A DNA stretch of 64,000 nucleotides from Candidatus Puniceispirillum sp. (GCA_016778895.1 JADHOR010000003.1:62001-126000); one strand, 5' to 3'. Positions 18,305-28,352 are shown, counted from the first letter of the stretch. Notes: generated by a model not told the origin, from the letters alone. Translations and numbers: made by a program.

Positions 18305-18485
18305 ACTGTTAGGCGACGACTGCTTTTTCGCGTTTGGTTTTTCGATCCCTGGGGCCATAAATTTTCTCTCGGGAGCTGCCTCTGGCCGAGCCGTGGTTTG
18401 GTTATGCGGCACCCACCTGCAAAGCAGGTCACAGAGGATGAATACACTGACGGTTACGAGTGGTTCTCGCCGCTTTCTTCTGGAG
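18305..18485 (+). ncRNA. ssrS: Probable 6S RNA
   Basis: The 201-base gap between zapA and the formyl-THF cyclo-ligase is where 6S RNA lies in most proteobacteria. The sequence folds: an outer pairing GGCGA (18312-18316) with TCGCC (18466-18470), an inner stem CTCGG/CCGAG, a hairpin GCCG...CGGC, and the strong hairpin ACCTGC-AAA-GCAGGT near 18414-18428. TCCCTGGGGCC resembles the conserved edge of the central bubble. 6S RNA mimics an open promoter and binds sigma70-RNA polymerase in stationary phase. Ends are approximate and the consensus was not computed; short ORFs over this stretch are ignored. Confidence 0.55.
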
Positions 18486-18501
18486 TTTCCAAGGGGCTTA
18501 A

Positions 18502-19137
18502 ATGTCACTTCCTTCATCTGGTTTTTGCCGCGAAGATCCGGCCGCATCGAAAGCCGCTTTTCGGAAACTGGCAGCCGCGCAGCGGGCAAAACTGGCCGCG
18601 GCTCATCCCGATGCGGCGAGTGCGCTAGCTGATCATTCTGAAGCACTGATAAACCGTTTTGGCCGCGGTATCTATGCCGCGTATTTCCCGATCCGCAGCG
18701 AATTATCGCCGCTTGACCTGCTGCGGCGTCTTGGCGATCTTGGTTGTGCGACATCGCTGCCTATTACACCGGCCGAGGGTCAGCCTTTGCGGTTTCATCG
18801 TTGGGCCGTGAGCGGTCGTCTGGATGATGGCGCCTATGGCACAAAACAGCCGCCGTCAGATTGTGAGCTGTGCCGGCCAGATGTGATTCTGGCGCCGATG
18901 CTGGCCTATGATCAGGCAGGATGGCGGCTGGGTTATGGGGGCGGGTTTTATGATCGCACGATCGCGGTTTTGCGTGGTGCCGGGCATCAGCTAACGGTGA
19001 TAGGGATCGCCTTTGAGGGGCAAAGGCTGGACAGAATACCAGTTGGCCCCTATGACATGCCGCTGGATGCGGTGCTGACGCCGTCGGGCCTGTTGCAGCT
19101 GGTGCCGCATGAAACTGGCGGATTAATGGCCGAATGA
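18502..19137 (+). CDS. 5-formyltetrahydrofolate cyclo-ligase
   Basis: 211 residues. The enzyme converts 5-formyl-THF to 5,10-methenyl-THF with ATP, rescuing a dead-end folate. The signature GWRLGYGGGFYDRT near residue 150 is the phosphate-binding loop, and PIRSELSPLDLLRRL is the family's second block. AAGGGG is 6-8 bases before ATG 18502. Position right after 6S RNA matches ygfA, whose product is linked to persistence and biofilm in E. coli. Confidence 0.92.
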   Translation: MSLPSSGFCREDPAASKAAFRKLAAAQRAKLAAAHPDAASALADHSEALINRFGRGIYAAYFPIRSELSPLDLLRRLGDLGCATSLPITPAEGQPLRFHRWAVSGRLDDGAYGTKQPPSDCELCRPDVILAPMLAYDQAGWRLGYGGGFYDRTIAVLRGAGHQLTVIGIAFEGQRLDRIPVGPYDMPLDAVLTPSGLLQLVPHETGGLMAE

Positions 19138-19180
19138 TATTCGTAGTTTATGCTATTTAAATTATCGAGGAAAAACCAGA

Positions 19181-19978
19181 ATGCGCGTGTTGTTTTTGGG
19201 AGATATTGTTGGCCGGACGGCGCGCAATGAGGTGATCGAGAAATTGCCCAGCCTCCGTGACGAGCTCGGGCTCGATTTCATTGTGGTGAATTGTGAGAAC
19301 GCGGCTGGTGGTTTTGGCATTACGCCAAAAATCTGCGAGGCATTATTTGCGGCTGGCGCGGATGTGCTGACCACTGGCAATCATGTCTGGGATAAGAAAG
19401 AGATCATCGATTATATTGCTGATGAGCCACGCCTGTTGCGGCCGCTGAACATGGCCGAGGGCACGACGGGTAATGGCATTGCAAAGGTCACAAACGCAAA
19501 CGGCCAGAGCCTAGTCGCGGCAAATTTGATGACCAATCTCTTTATGGCACCGAATGACCCGGTGTTTGCCGCATTGAACGATGTGCTGGTTCGCAACAAG
19601 CTGGGCCGTGACGCCGATTTTATTCTGATTGATGTGCATGGCGAGGCAACTTCGGAGAAGATGGCCCTCGGGCATTATGCCGATGGGCGAGCATCGCTCG
19701 TCGTGGGTACCCATACCCACGTGCCAACCGCCGATCATCGCATTCTCGTCGGTGGCACCGCCTATCAGACTGATGCCGGCATGTGTGGCGATTATGACAG
19801 CGTGATCGGCATGGATAAGGCCTCGGCAACTGAGCGGTTTATCGGTCGCGGCAGCAGTCGGCTTTCGGTTGCGCTGGGGCCGGTTACGCTTTGCGGGGTG
19901 ATTGTTGAGACCGGCGAGAGTGGGCTTGCCAGTGCTATCTACCCGTTGCGCCGTGGTGGGGTTTTGGCCGCCGGGTAA
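19181..19978 (+). CDS. YmdB/TIGR00282-type metallophosphoesterase
   Basis: 265 residues. The metal ligands are laid out as in YmdB-type enzymes: Asp8 (LGDIVG), Glu39-Asn40 (NCENAAGGFG), Asn67-His68 (TGNHVWD), then HGEATSEK and GTHTHVPTAD. Characterised members hydrolyse 2',3'-cyclic nucleotides; the real substrate in this lineage is unknown. It sits between the cyclo-ligase (43 bases upstream) and yebC, an order common in alphaproteobacteria. GAGG lies before ATG 19181. Confidence 0.9.
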   Translation: MRVLFLGDIVGRTARNEVIEKLPSLRDELGLDFIVVNCENAAGGFGITPKICEALFAAGADVLTTGNHVWDKKEIIDYIADEPRLLRPLNMAEGTTGNGIAKVTNANGQSLVAANLMTNLFMAPNDPVFAALNDVLVRNKLGRDADFILIDVHGEATSEKMALGHYADGRASLVVGTHTHVPTADHRILVGGTAYQTDAGMCGDYDSVIGMDKASATERFIGRGSSRLSVALGPVTLCGVIVETGESGLASAIYPLRRGGVLAAG

Positions 19979-20174
19979 CCCAGCAGTGAGAGCCATGGCG
20001 ATAAACCCAGTCTGGCATGGCATTACATCTGCGCGAAAAATCAGTTGTCATAATGAAAAATGAGCCGCAAGGCTGGCTCCAAAAGATTTGATCTGCTATA
20101 CCCTTCTCGGGTCGAATGTCGCCGTTGCGCTACGCCCAGAACACTTATCACAGCAGATAAAGCACCAAGAGATC

Positions 20175-20915
20175 ATGGCAGGCCATTCCAAATTCAAAAA
20201 TATCATGCACCGCAAAGGGGCTCAGGACAAAAAACGGGCAAAAGTTTTCGGGCGGTTGATTAAAGAACTGACTGTTGCCGCACGCAGCAGTGCCGATCCT
20301 GATTCTAACCCGCGGTTGCGCTCGGCACTTGCGGCGGCGCGCGCTGCCAATATGCCGAAAGACAACATCGAGCGTGTGTTGAAACGTGCCGAGGGTGGTG
20401 AGGGCGAGAACTATGATGAAATCCGCTATGAGGGCTATGGCCCGGGCGGCACGGCACTGATCGTCGATGCGATGACCGATAACCGTAACCGTACCGCATC
20501 AGAAGTGCGCGCTGCCTTCAGTAAATTCGGCGGTTCGCTGGGTGAAACTGGATCGGTCAGCTTTATGTTTGATCGTGTTGGGCAGATTATCTATCCGGCT
20601 GATGTAGCCGATGCCGACACGATGTTTGAGGCGGTTCTTGAAGCTGGTGCGGATAATGTTGAATCTGATGACGGCAGTCATGAGGTGATCTGCGCGCCGG
20701 ATGATTTCAACGCTGTGCGCGAGGCGCTGGAGACCACCTTTGGTGCTCCGGAGGAATCAGGCCTTACCTGGAAGCCGCAAAATCTCATCGTCGTTGACGA
20801 GGCGCAGGCTGCAACTTTGCTAAAGCTACTGGATGCGCTGGACGATAATGACGATGTGCAGAATGTGTCATCAAATTTTGATATCCCGGACGATGTCATT
20901 GCCAAGCTTACCTAG
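20175..20915 (+). CDS. yebC: YebC/PmpR-family transcription or translation factor
   Basis: 246 residues from ATG 20175, where the family begins ([20 protein letters not shown]) and AAGAGA gives a binding site; the frame opens 29 codons earlier, which is ignored. YebC proteins have been described as DNA-binding regulators and recently as factors that relieve ribosome stalling at proline tracts. Blocks such as [11 protein letters not shown] and [19 protein letters not shown] are intact. It immediately precedes ruvC (9 bases), a conserved arrangement. Confidence 0.94.
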   Translation: MAGHSKFKNIMHRKGAQDKKRAKVFGRLIKELTVAARSSADPDSNPRLRSALAAARAANMPKDNIERVLKRAEGGEGENYDEIRYEGYGPGGTALIVDAMTDNRNRTASEVRAAFSKFGGSLGETGSVSFMFDRVGQIIYPADVADADTMFEAVLEAGADNVESDDGSHEVICAPDDFNAVREALETTFGAPEESGLTWKPQNLIVVDEAQAATLLKLLDALDDNDDVQNVSSNFDIPDDVIAKLT

Positions 20916-20924
20916 GCAGAGCAG

Positions 20925-21503
20925 ATGATGCGGATCCTCGGCATTGACCCTGGATTAAGGTCTACTGGCTGGGGCGTTGTTGCGGTTGATGGTGGGCGGT
21001 TGCAGCACATTGCCAATGGCGCCATCCAGCCGAAACCGGCCCTTGCCGATGCCGCGCGCCTAAAGATTATTTATGACGGGCTATGTGATGTGATTAGCCA
21101 GCAGAACCCGGATCAGGCAGCGATTGAGCAGATTTTTGTGGCAAAGTCAGCCGGATCGGCGTTACGCCTAGGGATGGCGCGCGGGGTTGGTTTGCTGGCG
21201 TGTGGCGTCCATGGCCTTGCTGTTGGCGAGGTTTCGGCCCGCGCTGTTAAAAAAGCCGTTGCCGGCACAGGGGCTGCAGATAAAAAACAAATTCAGGAAA
21301 TGGTCGGACGATTACTGGCGGTGACAGCACAGAACGCCGATGCTGCCGACGCGCTGGCAATTGCGATTGCGGCAAGTAATGATGCTGGCACAGTCGCACC
21401 AGTCGGGGTAGGATTAGCCAAGGGACAAGTGGCACACGGCCTGTCAATGGCGATTGCTGCGGCGCTTGCCCGAGATGGTGTCAACAACGGGGGCAAGAGA
21501 TGA
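20925..21503 (+). CDS. ruvC: Holliday junction endonuclease RuvC
   Basis: 192 residues. RuvC dimers cut Holliday junctions processed by RuvAB. The four acidic catalytic residues are recognisable: Asp8 (LGIDPGLRSTGWG), Glu68 (AAIEQIFVAKSAGSAL), Asp139 and Asp142 (NADAADALAIAI). The C-terminus is about 20 residues longer than in E. coli. The stop overlaps the ruvA start (ATGA at 21500). Confidence 0.96.
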   Translation: MMRILGIDPGLRSTGWGVVAVDGGRLQHIANGAIQPKPALADAARLKIIYDGLCDVISQQNPDQAAIEQIFVAKSAGSALRLGMARGVGLLACGVHGLAVGEVSARAVKKAVAGTGAADKKQIQEMVGRLLAVTAQNADAADALAIAIAASNDAGTVAPVGVGLAKGQVAHGLSMAIAAALARDGVNNGGKR

Positions 21504-22144
21504 TTGCGCAATTGCGCGGTACCATAGTGCGTAGCGGCGACGAGCAGGCGGTTCTTGATGTTCAGGGGGTTGGCTATGCGGTTCATGTTTCTGGCCGAAC
21601 GCAAGGCCAGATTGCCGGCCTGTCAGGTGAGGTCACTCTATTGACCGAAATGCAGGTGCGTGAAGACAGTATGACTCTGTTCGGGTTTCTGGATCTTGCC
21701 GAGCGTGACGCATTCCGGCTGCTCATTACCGTTCAGGGCGTTGGCGCAAAAGCAGCGATGGCGATTTTGTCGGTTCTGGCGCCAGCTGATCTGACCAGTG
21801 CTATTATCGCTGGCGACAAGGCTATGGTGGCGCGTGCCGATGGTGTGGGGCCAAAAATTGCCCAGCGTGTGGTTAATGAACTTGGCGAAAAAATTGGGAA
21901 AATATCCAGTCTTGGTGGTGCTTTGGCGATTGGTGATGCAGCTGGCGTCGGAGGTTCTGGTGCTGGCGGGTCTGGTGCTGGCGGGGCGCAATCGGGCCTG
22001 TTTATGGATGCGGTTTCGGCCCTGGTCAATCTTGGCTATGGACGCGCTGAGGCGCATGGCGCGGTCATGCGGGTGCAGGCGGCAACAGCCAGTGATAATC
22101 TTTCAGATGTGATTGCGGCGGCGCTGCGGGAGATGGGAACATGA
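21500..22144 (+). CDS. ruvA: Holliday junction branch-migration protein RuvA
   Basis: 214 residues: OB domain (1-64), two helix-hairpin-helix motifs ([13 protein letters not shown] at 78-90, [19 protein letters not shown] at 113-131), then a flexible linker unusually rich in glycine (about 139-166, with [12 protein letters not shown]) and the C-terminal domain III that contacts RuvB. RuvA tetramers hold the junction open for the RuvB motors. It overlaps both ruvC and ruvB by ATGA. Confidence 0.95.
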   Translation: MIAQLRGTIVRSGDEQAVLDVQGVGYAVHVSGRTQGQIAGLSGEVTLLTEMQVREDSMTLFGFLDLAERDAFRLLITVQGVGAKAAMAILSVLAPADLTSAIIAGDKAMVARADGVGPKIAQRVVNELGEKIGKISSLGGALAIGDAAGVGGSGAGGSGAGGAQSGLFMDAVSALVNLGYGRAEAHGAVMRVQAATASDNLSDVIAAALREMGT

Positions 22145-23205
22145 CCCGACCGGATGATGCTAGTCGCCTAGTTGGTGCAGAAAATCAGGATCGTCATGAT
22201 AATGCGCTGCGTCCAACCTCGCTTGCCGAATTTATCGGGCAGGGTAATGGGCGGCGTAATCTGGAAACCTTTATCCATGCGGCGCGTGATCGCGGTGATG
22301 CGATGGACCATGGTTTGCTGCATGGACCGCCCGGTCTTGGCAAGACAACATTGGCACAGATTATCGCAGCTGAACTGGGGGTTGGGTTTCGGGCGACATC
22401 AGGGCCGGTGATTGCGCGCGCCGGTGACCTTGCTGCGCTGTTGACTAATTTACGCCCGCGCGACGTTTTGTTCATTGATGAAATTCATCGTCTCGCACCG
22501 GCGGTCGAAGAGGTTCTTTATCCCGCGATGGAGGATTTTCAGCTTGATCTGATTATTGGTGAGGGACCATCGGCGCGGTCGGTGCGGATTGATTTGCCGC
22601 CCTTTACGCTGGTTGGCGCGACCACGCGTTCGGGGTTGTTGACAACGCCGCTTCGTGACCGGTTCGGCATTCAGATGCGGATGCAGTTCTATAACGCCGA
22701 TGAATTGTCGCTGATCCTGACTAAACAGGCGGCAAAGCTGGGGCTTGATCTTGCTGCAGATGGCGCTGCCGAGATTGCCGGACGGGCCCGGGGTACGCCG
22801 CGGGTGGCTGGTCGGCTATTGCGGCGGGTGCGTGATATTGCGGCGGTTGAGGCGGCAGGAACAGTAACGGCGGCAGTGGCGGACGCGGCCTTGCACCGGC
22901 TTGAGGTTGATGCCAGCGGCCTTGATCAGATGGACAGGCGTTATCTCTCTTGCTTGGCGGAATCCTACGCTGGCGGGCCGGTTGGGGTTGAGACTTTGGC
23001 AGCAGTACTGTCCGAACAGCGTGATGTTCTTGAAGAGGTGATTGAACCTTATTTGATGCAAACCGGCCTGTTGATGCGAACGCCGCGCGGACGCTGTCTG
23101 TCGGTTGCAGGGTGGGCTTATCTTGGCATGACGCCACCTGCTGCGGCGACTAAACAGCTTGATCTGCTGACCCAGATCGCCCGTGATGACGCGGATATCG
23201 AATAG
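22141..23205 (+). CDS. ruvB: Holliday junction branch-migration ATPase RuvB
   Basis: 354 residues, the AAA+ hexameric motor of branch migration. Walker A is GPPGLGKTT at 62-70, Walker [11 protein letters not shown] near 108, sensor 1 [10 protein letters not shown], and the C-terminal winged helix has DRRYL and TPRGR. It starts inside the end of ruvA and ends 3 bases before ybgC, so the ruv and tol genes may share transcripts. Confidence 0.97.
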   Translation: MTRPDDASRLVGAENQDRHDNALRPTSLAEFIGQGNGRRNLETFIHAARDRGDAMDHGLLHGPPGLGKTTLAQIIAAELGVGFRATSGPVIARAGDLAALLTNLRPRDVLFIDEIHRLAPAVEEVLYPAMEDFQLDLIIGEGPSARSVRIDLPPFTLVGATTRSGLLTTPLRDRFGIQMRMQFYNADELSLILTKQAAKLGLDLAADGAAEIAGRARGTPRVAGRLLRRVRDIAAVEAAGTVTAAVADAALHRLEVDASGLDQMDRRYLSCLAESYAGGPVGVETLAAVLSEQRDVLEEVIEPYLMQTGLLMRTPRGRCLSVAGWAYLGMTPPAAATKQLDLLTQIARDDADIE

Positions 23206-23208
23206 GAT

Positions 23209-23748
23209 ATGATGACAGACAAGCGGCAAAATTTCCAGCCGGGTATAGTTGGTAAACTGCGCGCCGAGGTCAATCCAGATTTCATTCTGGATGGCGACCT
23301 TGATCAAGGCTATCACTGCTATTGGCTGCGGGTTCAATATGAAGACACCGACGCTGGTGCGATTGTCTATCATGCACAATATCTGGCCTTTGCCGAGCGC
23401 GCGCGTTCGGCATGGCTGCGCTGTCTCGGGATTGATCAGGTGACGATGCTAGCCACTGACGAGATGGGCTTTGTAGTGCGCCGGATTGAGATTGATTTCC
23501 AGCTACCAGCTCGACTTGGTGACGTGCTTGAGGTCGAAAGCAGTTTATCGCGGCTTGGCGGCGCATCATTGAAATTGCATCAAAAAATCATAAATCGTGA
23601 AAATCGCCATATTCTTGCCCGACTTGTCGTAGACATAGTGCTGGTTACTTTCTCGCGTGGGGCGGGATTGCATCCGGCGAAATCAAAAATCTGCCGACTT
23701 CCGGCGGCGGTGAAAGCCAAATTCTCCGGTCTGGCAAAACCGGGCTGA
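23209..23748 (+). CDS. ybgC: Tol-Pal-associated acyl-CoA thioesterase YbgC
   Basis: 179 residues of the 4-hydroxybenzoyl-CoA thioesterase (hot-dog) fold. The active-site Asp is Asp48 in YEDTDAGAIVYHAQY, equal to Asp18 of E. coli YbgC, so this protein carries about 30 extra N-terminal residues, and the C-terminus is also slightly long. YbgC hydrolyses short or medium acyl-CoA and interacts with phospholipid synthesis; it is cotranscribed with tolQRA in most proteobacteria. An internal start that would remove the extension was not evident. Confidence 0.93.
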   Translation: MMTDKRQNFQPGIVGKLRAEVNPDFILDGDLDQGYHCYWLRVQYEDTDAGAIVYHAQYLAFAERARSAWLRCLGIDQVTMLATDEMGFVVRRIEIDFQLPARLGDVLEVESSLSRLGGASLKLHQKIINRENRHILARLVVDIVLVTFSRGAGLHPAKSKICRLPAAVKAKFSGLAKPG

Positions 23749-23813
23749 TAACAGGCAACGGTTATGTGGGTGAAAAGTTGAATGCTGTTAAGGCGAGAAC
23801 AAAGGGTAAATAA

Positions 23814-24539
23814 ATGAATTCTGTGGAAATGACGGTAACCCATTCAAGTACAGACCTCACCATTATGGGCCTGTTCTGGGCGGCGGATCCTTTTGTCAAA
23901 CTGGTTATGTTGCTGCTGGTTCTGGCATCAGTATGGTGTTGGGCCATTGTGGTTGAAAAAATCACCATCATTCGGCGCGAGCGCCGGTTGGCACAGGCTT
24001 TTGAAGATGCGTTCTGGTCCGGCGGCTCGTTAGACAAGCTCTATGATGATACCGGCGCAAACCCCCGCGATGCGATGTCAATCGTGTTTGTAGCGGCGAT
24101 GCGCGAATGGCGCCGGGCAACTGCGCGCGGGCTTGCAGACTCGGCTCGGGCTGATCTGCGGGCTTCACTGGTTAGCCGGATTGACCGCTCAATGACCTTT
24201 ACCATCACCCGCGAGATGGAACGGATGGAACGGGGGATGAATTTTCTTGCCTCAATCGGCTCGGTATCACCCTTTGTTGGGTTGCTCGGGACAGTCTGGG
24301 GGATCATGAGTTCGTTCCAGTCAATTGCCGAGTCCAAAAATACCAGCCTTGCCGTTGTTGCGCCGGGCATTGCCGAGGCGTTATTCGCTACGGCGCTGGG
24401 TCTGGCGGCGGCAATTCCGGCGGTGATTGCCTATAATAAATTTGCCGGCGATCTGGAACGGTTCGGTGCGAGGCTGGAAACATTCGCGCAGGAATTCAGC
24501 ACGCTGTTGGCGCGCCAGCTTGATGAAGGCGGTAAATAA
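23814..24539 (+). CDS. tolQ: Tol-Pal system proton channel TolQ
   Basis: 241 residues with three membrane helices: about 19-50 (FVKLVMLLLVLASVWCWAIV), about 140-165 (the SVSPFVGLLGTVWGIMSSF block) and about 180-205 (GIAEALFATALGLAAAIPAV). TolQ and TolR form the proton-driven stator that energises TolA during outer-membrane constriction. Its stop and the tolR start share bases (TAATG at 24539). Confidence 0.96.
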   Translation: MNSVEMTVTHSSTDLTIMGLFWAADPFVKLVMLLLVLASVWCWAIVVEKITIIRRERRLAQAFEDAFWSGGSLDKLYDDTGANPRDAMSIVFVAAMREWRRATARGLADSARADLRASLVSRIDRSMTFTITREMERMERGMNFLASIGSVSPFVGLLGTVWGIMSSFQSIAESKNTSLAVVAPGIAEALFATALGLAAAIPAVIAYNKFAGDLERFGARLETFAQEFSTLLARQLDEGGK

Positions 24540-24967
24540 TGGGTGCGGGAATTAAACGTTCGACCAGTGGCAGACGGCACCGCCCAATGGGCGAGATTAA
24601 CGTCACCCCGTTTGTCGATGTGATGCTGGTGCTATTAATCGTGTTTATGGTGACGGCACCACTTTTAACCGTTGGGGTTGAGGTTGATTTGCCAAAAACC
24701 AAAGCTGGAGCGATCAATGCCGACGCAGCACCTTTGGTGGTTTCGATAAAATCTGACGGCAGACTCTATTTGCAGGAAACCGCGGTTGAGGCTGAGGTGT
24801 TGATCCCGCGCCTAAAGGCAATATCCAACGCCAATCCCGATGTCCGTATTTTTGTTCGCGGCGACAGGGCGGTGACTTATGGCGAGGTGCTTGGCGTTAT
24901 GGGGCGGATACAGGCGGCCGGATTTGAAAAGGTTGCCTTGGTGGCCAAGCTTCCCGAAGCAAAATAA
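24539..24967 (+). CDS. tolR: Tol-Pal system protein TolR
   Basis: 142 residues: a basic N-terminus, one membrane helix with the essential Asp27 (INVTPFVDVMLVLLIVF) and a periplasmic domain that binds peptidoglycan when activated. The helix matches the ExbD/TolR family exactly. It overlaps tolQ by one base and precedes tolA by 36 bases. Confidence 0.96.
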   Translation: MGAGIKRSTSGRRHRPMGEINVTPFVDVMLVLLIVFMVTAPLLTVGVEVDLPKTKAGAINADAAPLVVSIKSDGRLYLQETAVEAEVLIPRLKAISNANPDVRIFVRGDRAVTYGEVLGVMGRIQAAGFEKVALVAKLPEAK

Positions 24968-25003
24968 TGGCTTGCTGATGCAGATGCGCGTGGAACGCTA
25001 GAA

Positions 25004-25984
25004 ATGGATCGTCGTTCGCTGTTGATTTCGGTTGGGCTGCATGCCGGTGTTGTGGTGCTGGCGTGGATTGGCCTTCCGTCAATCAAGCGTGATCTGCCCG
25101 ATCAGCAGCCCTTGGTCGTGATGGAAATGGTGCAATCCGTGCCAACGACAAATCTGGATCAGGGCGAAAAGCCAAGTACAGCAAAACAGGAACAAAAAGC
25201 AGCTGCACCCAAAAAGCCACCACCGCCACCGCCGCCGGCCCCGCCGCGCGCCAAGCCGCCAGCACCCCCAAAGCTAGTGCCACCAAAGCCAGTGCCAAAG
25301 GCACCTGATCTGAAAGCTGAGACCCTGCCGCAAAAAGTCGCGCCAAAGCCAAAGCCAAAGCCGGAAATTAAACAACCGCCAGACCCGCCAAAATCCAAGC
25401 CAAAGCAGGTGGCGGCACAACAGGCGCCGGTTCCAGTGCCTCAATCACCGCCGACACGCATCAATAAGCTGGCACGCAAAAAGGCTTTAGACAAAGAGCG
25501 TCAGGATGCGTTAAGTGGGGTGATGCAAAATCTTGCCAAGGCAAGGGCTGTCGCTGAAGAGGCTGAAAAGAAGCGGCGTCAGCAAGAGCGTAAAGATGCG
25601 GCCGAGAAATTAACCTCGAGCCTGACATCGGCGGCTGGCAGTGCGATCCGCGCACCTGCAAAGCAGGCGGTTGGACCGCTTGGCCTGTCTGATATTGATC
25701 GGATCCGCCAGCATGTGTCATCATGCTGGTCGCCGCCAATTGGTACAGCAGGGGCAAACATGCTAAATGTTGACATAATTGTCACGTTAGATAGAGGTGG
25801 AATGGTTTTGACCGCCGAGGTGGACAATAAAATGCGGCTTGCCGTCGACCGGACATTCCGGGTTGCGGCGGACGAGGCCATTCGCACAATGTTTAAATGT
25901 TCGCCGCTACCAGTGCCATTAGACAAGTACGAACAATGGAAAAGCTTTATTTTCGGGTTCGATCCAAAATTCCTGACCCGGTAA
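25004..25984 (+). CDS. tolA: Tol-Pal system protein TolA
   Basis: 326 residues: membrane helix at the N-terminus (about 5-25), a proline/lysine-rich spacer (about 55-155, including the run [19 protein letters not shown]), a charged helical stretch (about 160-210) and a C-terminal TonB-like domain (about 225-326). The long polyproline spacer replaces the Ala/Lys/Glu helix of E. coli TolA, as in other alphaproteobacteria, and makes this protein a likely EF-P client. It links the TolQR motor to TolB and Pal across the periplasm. Confidence 0.92.
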   Translation: MDRRSLLISVGLHAGVVVLAWIGLPSIKRDLPDQQPLVVMEMVQSVPTTNLDQGEKPSTAKQEQKAAAPKKPPPPPPPAPPRAKPPAPPKLVPPKPVPKAPDLKAETLPQKVAPKPKPKPEIKQPPDPPKSKPKQVAAQQAPVPVPQSPPTRINKLARKKALDKERQDALSGVMQNLAKARAVAEEAEKKRRQQERKDAAEKLTSSLTSAAGSAIRAPAKQAVGPLGLSDIDRIRQHVSSCWSPPIGTAGANMLNVDIIVTLDRGGMVLTAEVDNKMRLAVDRTFRVAADEAIRTMFKCSPLPVPLDKYEQWKSFIFGFDPKFLTR

Positions 25985-26045
25985 CGATAAAAACAGAAAT
26001 CGCGACATCATGATACTTGAAGACGAAAAAATAAATGGGGTTAGG

Positions 26046-27380
26046 ATGAAAATGATGAGGTTTTTTCGACTGATAGCTCTGTTGTTAACTTGTTTGGGCC
26101 TGTTCAGTAATCTTGCCCATGCGCAGCTTCGCATTGATATTACTGAAGGTCAGGTAGTGCCAACGCCGATTGCGATTGCTAATTTTACCGGTCCGGACGG
26201 CAAGGTCACCGAAATTGGAAAGCAGATTGCGCAGATTATCTCAGAAGATCTGGCGAGCTCCGGCCTGTTTGCACCGGTTGATAGCGCCGCCTTTGTCGAG
26301 CCTCCAAAAGCACCGTCGATCCGGCCTAATTTCAATAATTGGACCCCATTGGGCGTCAAGGGCCTGCTTGTTGGGTCGGCCTATATTGACGGTTCGGGGA
26401 TGTTGCAGGTTGAATTTGTCCTGTGGGACGTGGTGATTCAGCGTAATATCACCGGCGGTGGCGGCAATGCCGATCAGACAGCGATCCGGCGCATCTCGCA
26501 TCAGATTGCCGATTTTGTCTATGAAGAATTTACCGGCGATACCGGTTATTTTGACACACGCGTTGTTTATGTCGCTGAATCGGGCTCGCAAAGCCGCCGT
26601 CTGAAACGGTTGGCAATCATGGATCAGGATGGACATAATCATCAATATCTGACCACTGGTGCCGATTTGGTTCTCACCCCGCGCTTTTCGCCAACAGCGA
26701 ATGAGATTGCGTATCTAAACTATTTCAACGATGAGCCAAATGTTTATCTGTTCGAGATTGCTACCGGACGAACCGAACGGCTCGGGTCGTTTCCGGGCAT
26801 GACCTTCGCGCCACGTTTTGCCCCGTCCGGCGATAAGCTGATCATGAGCCTTGCGCAAAATGGCATGACCGACATTTACGAAATGGATATGCGTACGCAG
26901 GCGATCAACCGCCTGACCCAGTCAGCCTCGATTGATACATCGCCATCCTATTCACCAGATGGCAAGCAGATTGTCTTTAACTCGGACCGTGGCGGTAGCC
27001 AGCAGCTATATGTTATGAACGCCGACGGGTCTAATGTGCGGCGAATCAGCTTCAATCAGGGGCGTTACGCAACGCCGGTCTGGTCGCCGCGTGGTGATAT
27101 CATCGCCTTTACCAAAATGGCCAACGGCCAGTTTTATATTGGGGTGATGAATGTTGATGGCAGCGGTGAGCGGCTGCTTGCCAGCGGGTTTCTTGTTGAA
27201 GGACCGACATGGGCACCAAATGGCCGCGTGTTAATGTATTTTAAACAGAAGCCTTTTGAAACTGATGGCAGCGGTGGTGATACTCATGTTTACCGAATCG
27301 ATATTACCGGTTTCAACGAAAAACGGATTATTACGCCGTCGGATGCGTCTGATCCGGCATGGTCACCCGTATTGCGCTAA
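26046..27380 (+). CDS. tolB: Tol-Pal system protein TolB
   Basis: 444 residues from ATG 26046, which gives a normal signal peptide ([18 protein letters not shown], cleavage after ...LAHA) and has GGGGTTAGG upstream; the frame opens 12 codons earlier. The mature periplasmic protein has the N-terminal TolB domain (about 30-165) and a six-bladed beta-propeller built from repeats such as [19 protein letters not shown]. TolB binds Pal and the TolA C-terminus. Unlike in many genomes, 376 bases separate it from pal. Confidence 0.95.
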   Translation: MKMMRFFRLIALLLTCLGLFSNLAHAQLRIDITEGQVVPTPIAIANFTGPDGKVTEIGKQIAQIISEDLASSGLFAPVDSAAFVEPPKAPSIRPNFNNWTPLGVKGLLVGSAYIDGSGMLQVEFVLWDVVIQRNITGGGGNADQTAIRRISHQIADFVYEEFTGDTGYFDTRVVYVAESGSQSRRLKRLAIMDQDGHNHQYLTTGADLVLTPRFSPTANEIAYLNYFNDEPNVYLFEIATGRTERLGSFPGMTFAPRFAPSGDKLIMSLAQNGMTDIYEMDMRTQAINRLTQSASIDTSPSYSPDGKQIVFNSDRGGSQQLYVMNADGSNVRRISFNQGRYATPVWSPRGDIIAFTKMANGQFYIGVMNVDGSGERLLASGFLVEGPTWAPNGRVLMYFKQKPFETDGSGGDTHVYRIDITGFNEKRIITPSDASDPAWSPVLR

Positions 27381-27756
27381 ATACTGTCGCATGTTAATGG
27401 CCGCAGCGCCATTGGCCGAGACGCATGGATCACCGGCAGATCCGGGGTTTTCATACGCCCAAGTCAGAAAACACCATGCGGGCGCGCCTGACAGGTGACT
27501 AATGGCTTTATTGGGCATTAGCGAGAGGGGATTGAAGTTAGCCCTGCTAAAAAATTCTTTTTTCAGTGCTTGTAGACGAACTTTTGGGTTTCATTTCTTT
27601 GGGTTTTGGGCTATGCAGGAATTATATTTCAGACCAGTTTTGGCTGGTCGATGGGTGTGTCTGCGACATAATGATGATGCGTTGTGTATTTGGTCACCTG
27701 ATTACGTGGAAGAAAAACCATCCGGTATGCCGGACAACCAAATAAGGAGCATATAG
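27381..27756 (+). other. tolB-pal intergenic region, no gene recognised
   Basis: 376 bases. Two small hairpins are visible: GACCAG/CTGGTC at 27632-27649 and TCCGG/CCGGA at about 27720-27733. An 84-codon frame (27502-27756) ends exactly at the pal start but has an implausible composition and is not called. The last part contains AAGGAG, the pal binding site. A separate promoter for pal is likely somewhere here. Confidence 0.5.
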
Positions 27757-28305
27757 ATGTTTCAACGACTCCTCGCTCTTTTCGCGGTAGCTTTTCTCTT
27801 TGCTGCTTGTGAAACAGCATCCAACGTCTCGGGAGATAGTGCTTCCGGTAGCTCCTCAGGCAGTGCAACAGGCAGCGCAACAGGCAGTGCAACAAGCAGC
27901 TCAACAGCTAGTACCGCATCGTCGACCAGCGGTTCAACTGTCGCAACCCAAATGAGTGACGCTGAAAAGCTGGCGCAAGTGGGTAACACTGTTTACTTTG
28001 GTTTTGATAGTTCTGAGCTTGATGGTGAAGCGCAGGCCACACTCGACCGCCAAGCCGCATTTCTAAATGTAAACCCGACAGTGGTGGTGATCATCGAAGG
28101 GCACGCTGATGAGCGCGGAACGCGTGAATACAACCTTGCGCTTGGGGACCGTCGTGCAGTTTCTGTGCGGGATTATCTGCTGGCAAAAGGTTTGGATGCG
28201 GCGCGCATCCGCACCGTTTCTTACGGCAAAGAGCGCCCGTCAGTTGCGGGCTCTAACGAAGAAGTCTGGGCAAAAAATCGCCGCGCTGCAACGGTTCTTA
28301 ACTAA
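27757..28305 (+). CDS. pal: Peptidoglycan-associated lipoprotein Pal
   Basis: 182 residues. The signal peptide ends at Cys18 in LFAAC, an acceptable lipobox, so the protein is lipidated and goes to the outer membrane. A flexible Gly/Ser/Ala/Thr linker (about 22-62) contains a 12-bp tandem repeat. The C-terminal OmpA-like domain has VYFGFDSSELDGEA, EGHADERGTREYNLALGDRR and the AKNRRA end, which bind diaminopimelate in peptidoglycan. AAGGAG is 8 bases before ATG 27757, and a strong terminator follows at 28326. Confidence 0.95.
   Translation: MFQRLLALFAVAFLFAACETASNVSGDSASGSSSGSATGSATGSATSSSTASTASSTSGSTVATQMSDAEKLAQVGNTVYFGFDSSELDGEAQATLDRQAAFLNVNPTVVVIIEGHADERGTREYNLALGDRRAVSVRDYLLAKGLDAARIRTVSYGKERPSVAGSNEEVWAKNRRAATVLN
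27859..27906 (+). repeat. Four 12-bp units in the Pal linker
   Basis: GGCAGYGCAACA occurs at 27859, 27871 and 27883, with a diverged copy at 27895, encoding Gly-Ser-Ala-Thr repeats. Such an array can change linker length by slippage without breaking the frame. Confidence 0.8.
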
Positions 28306-28325
28306 ACTGGTCGCGATCAATGACG

Positions 28326-28352
28326 AAGAGGAGCAACGGCTCCTCTTTTTTT
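28326..28352 (+). terminator. Intrinsic terminator after pal
   Basis: Stem AAGAGGAGC / GCTCCTCTT with loop AACG, running into seven T. It separates the tol-pal unit from cpoB, which therefore needs its own promoter or read-through. Confidence 0.85.

Noticed and set aside
18393-18632. Two short plus-strand frames over the zapA-cyclo-ligase gap
   Set aside because: They cross the predicted 6S RNA and run into the cyclo-ligase gene in wrong frames.
27502-27756. 84-residue frame ending exactly at the pal start
   Set aside because: Composition is rich in Phe, Cys and Trp without order, hairpins cut through it, and the end coincides with the pal binding site by chance.
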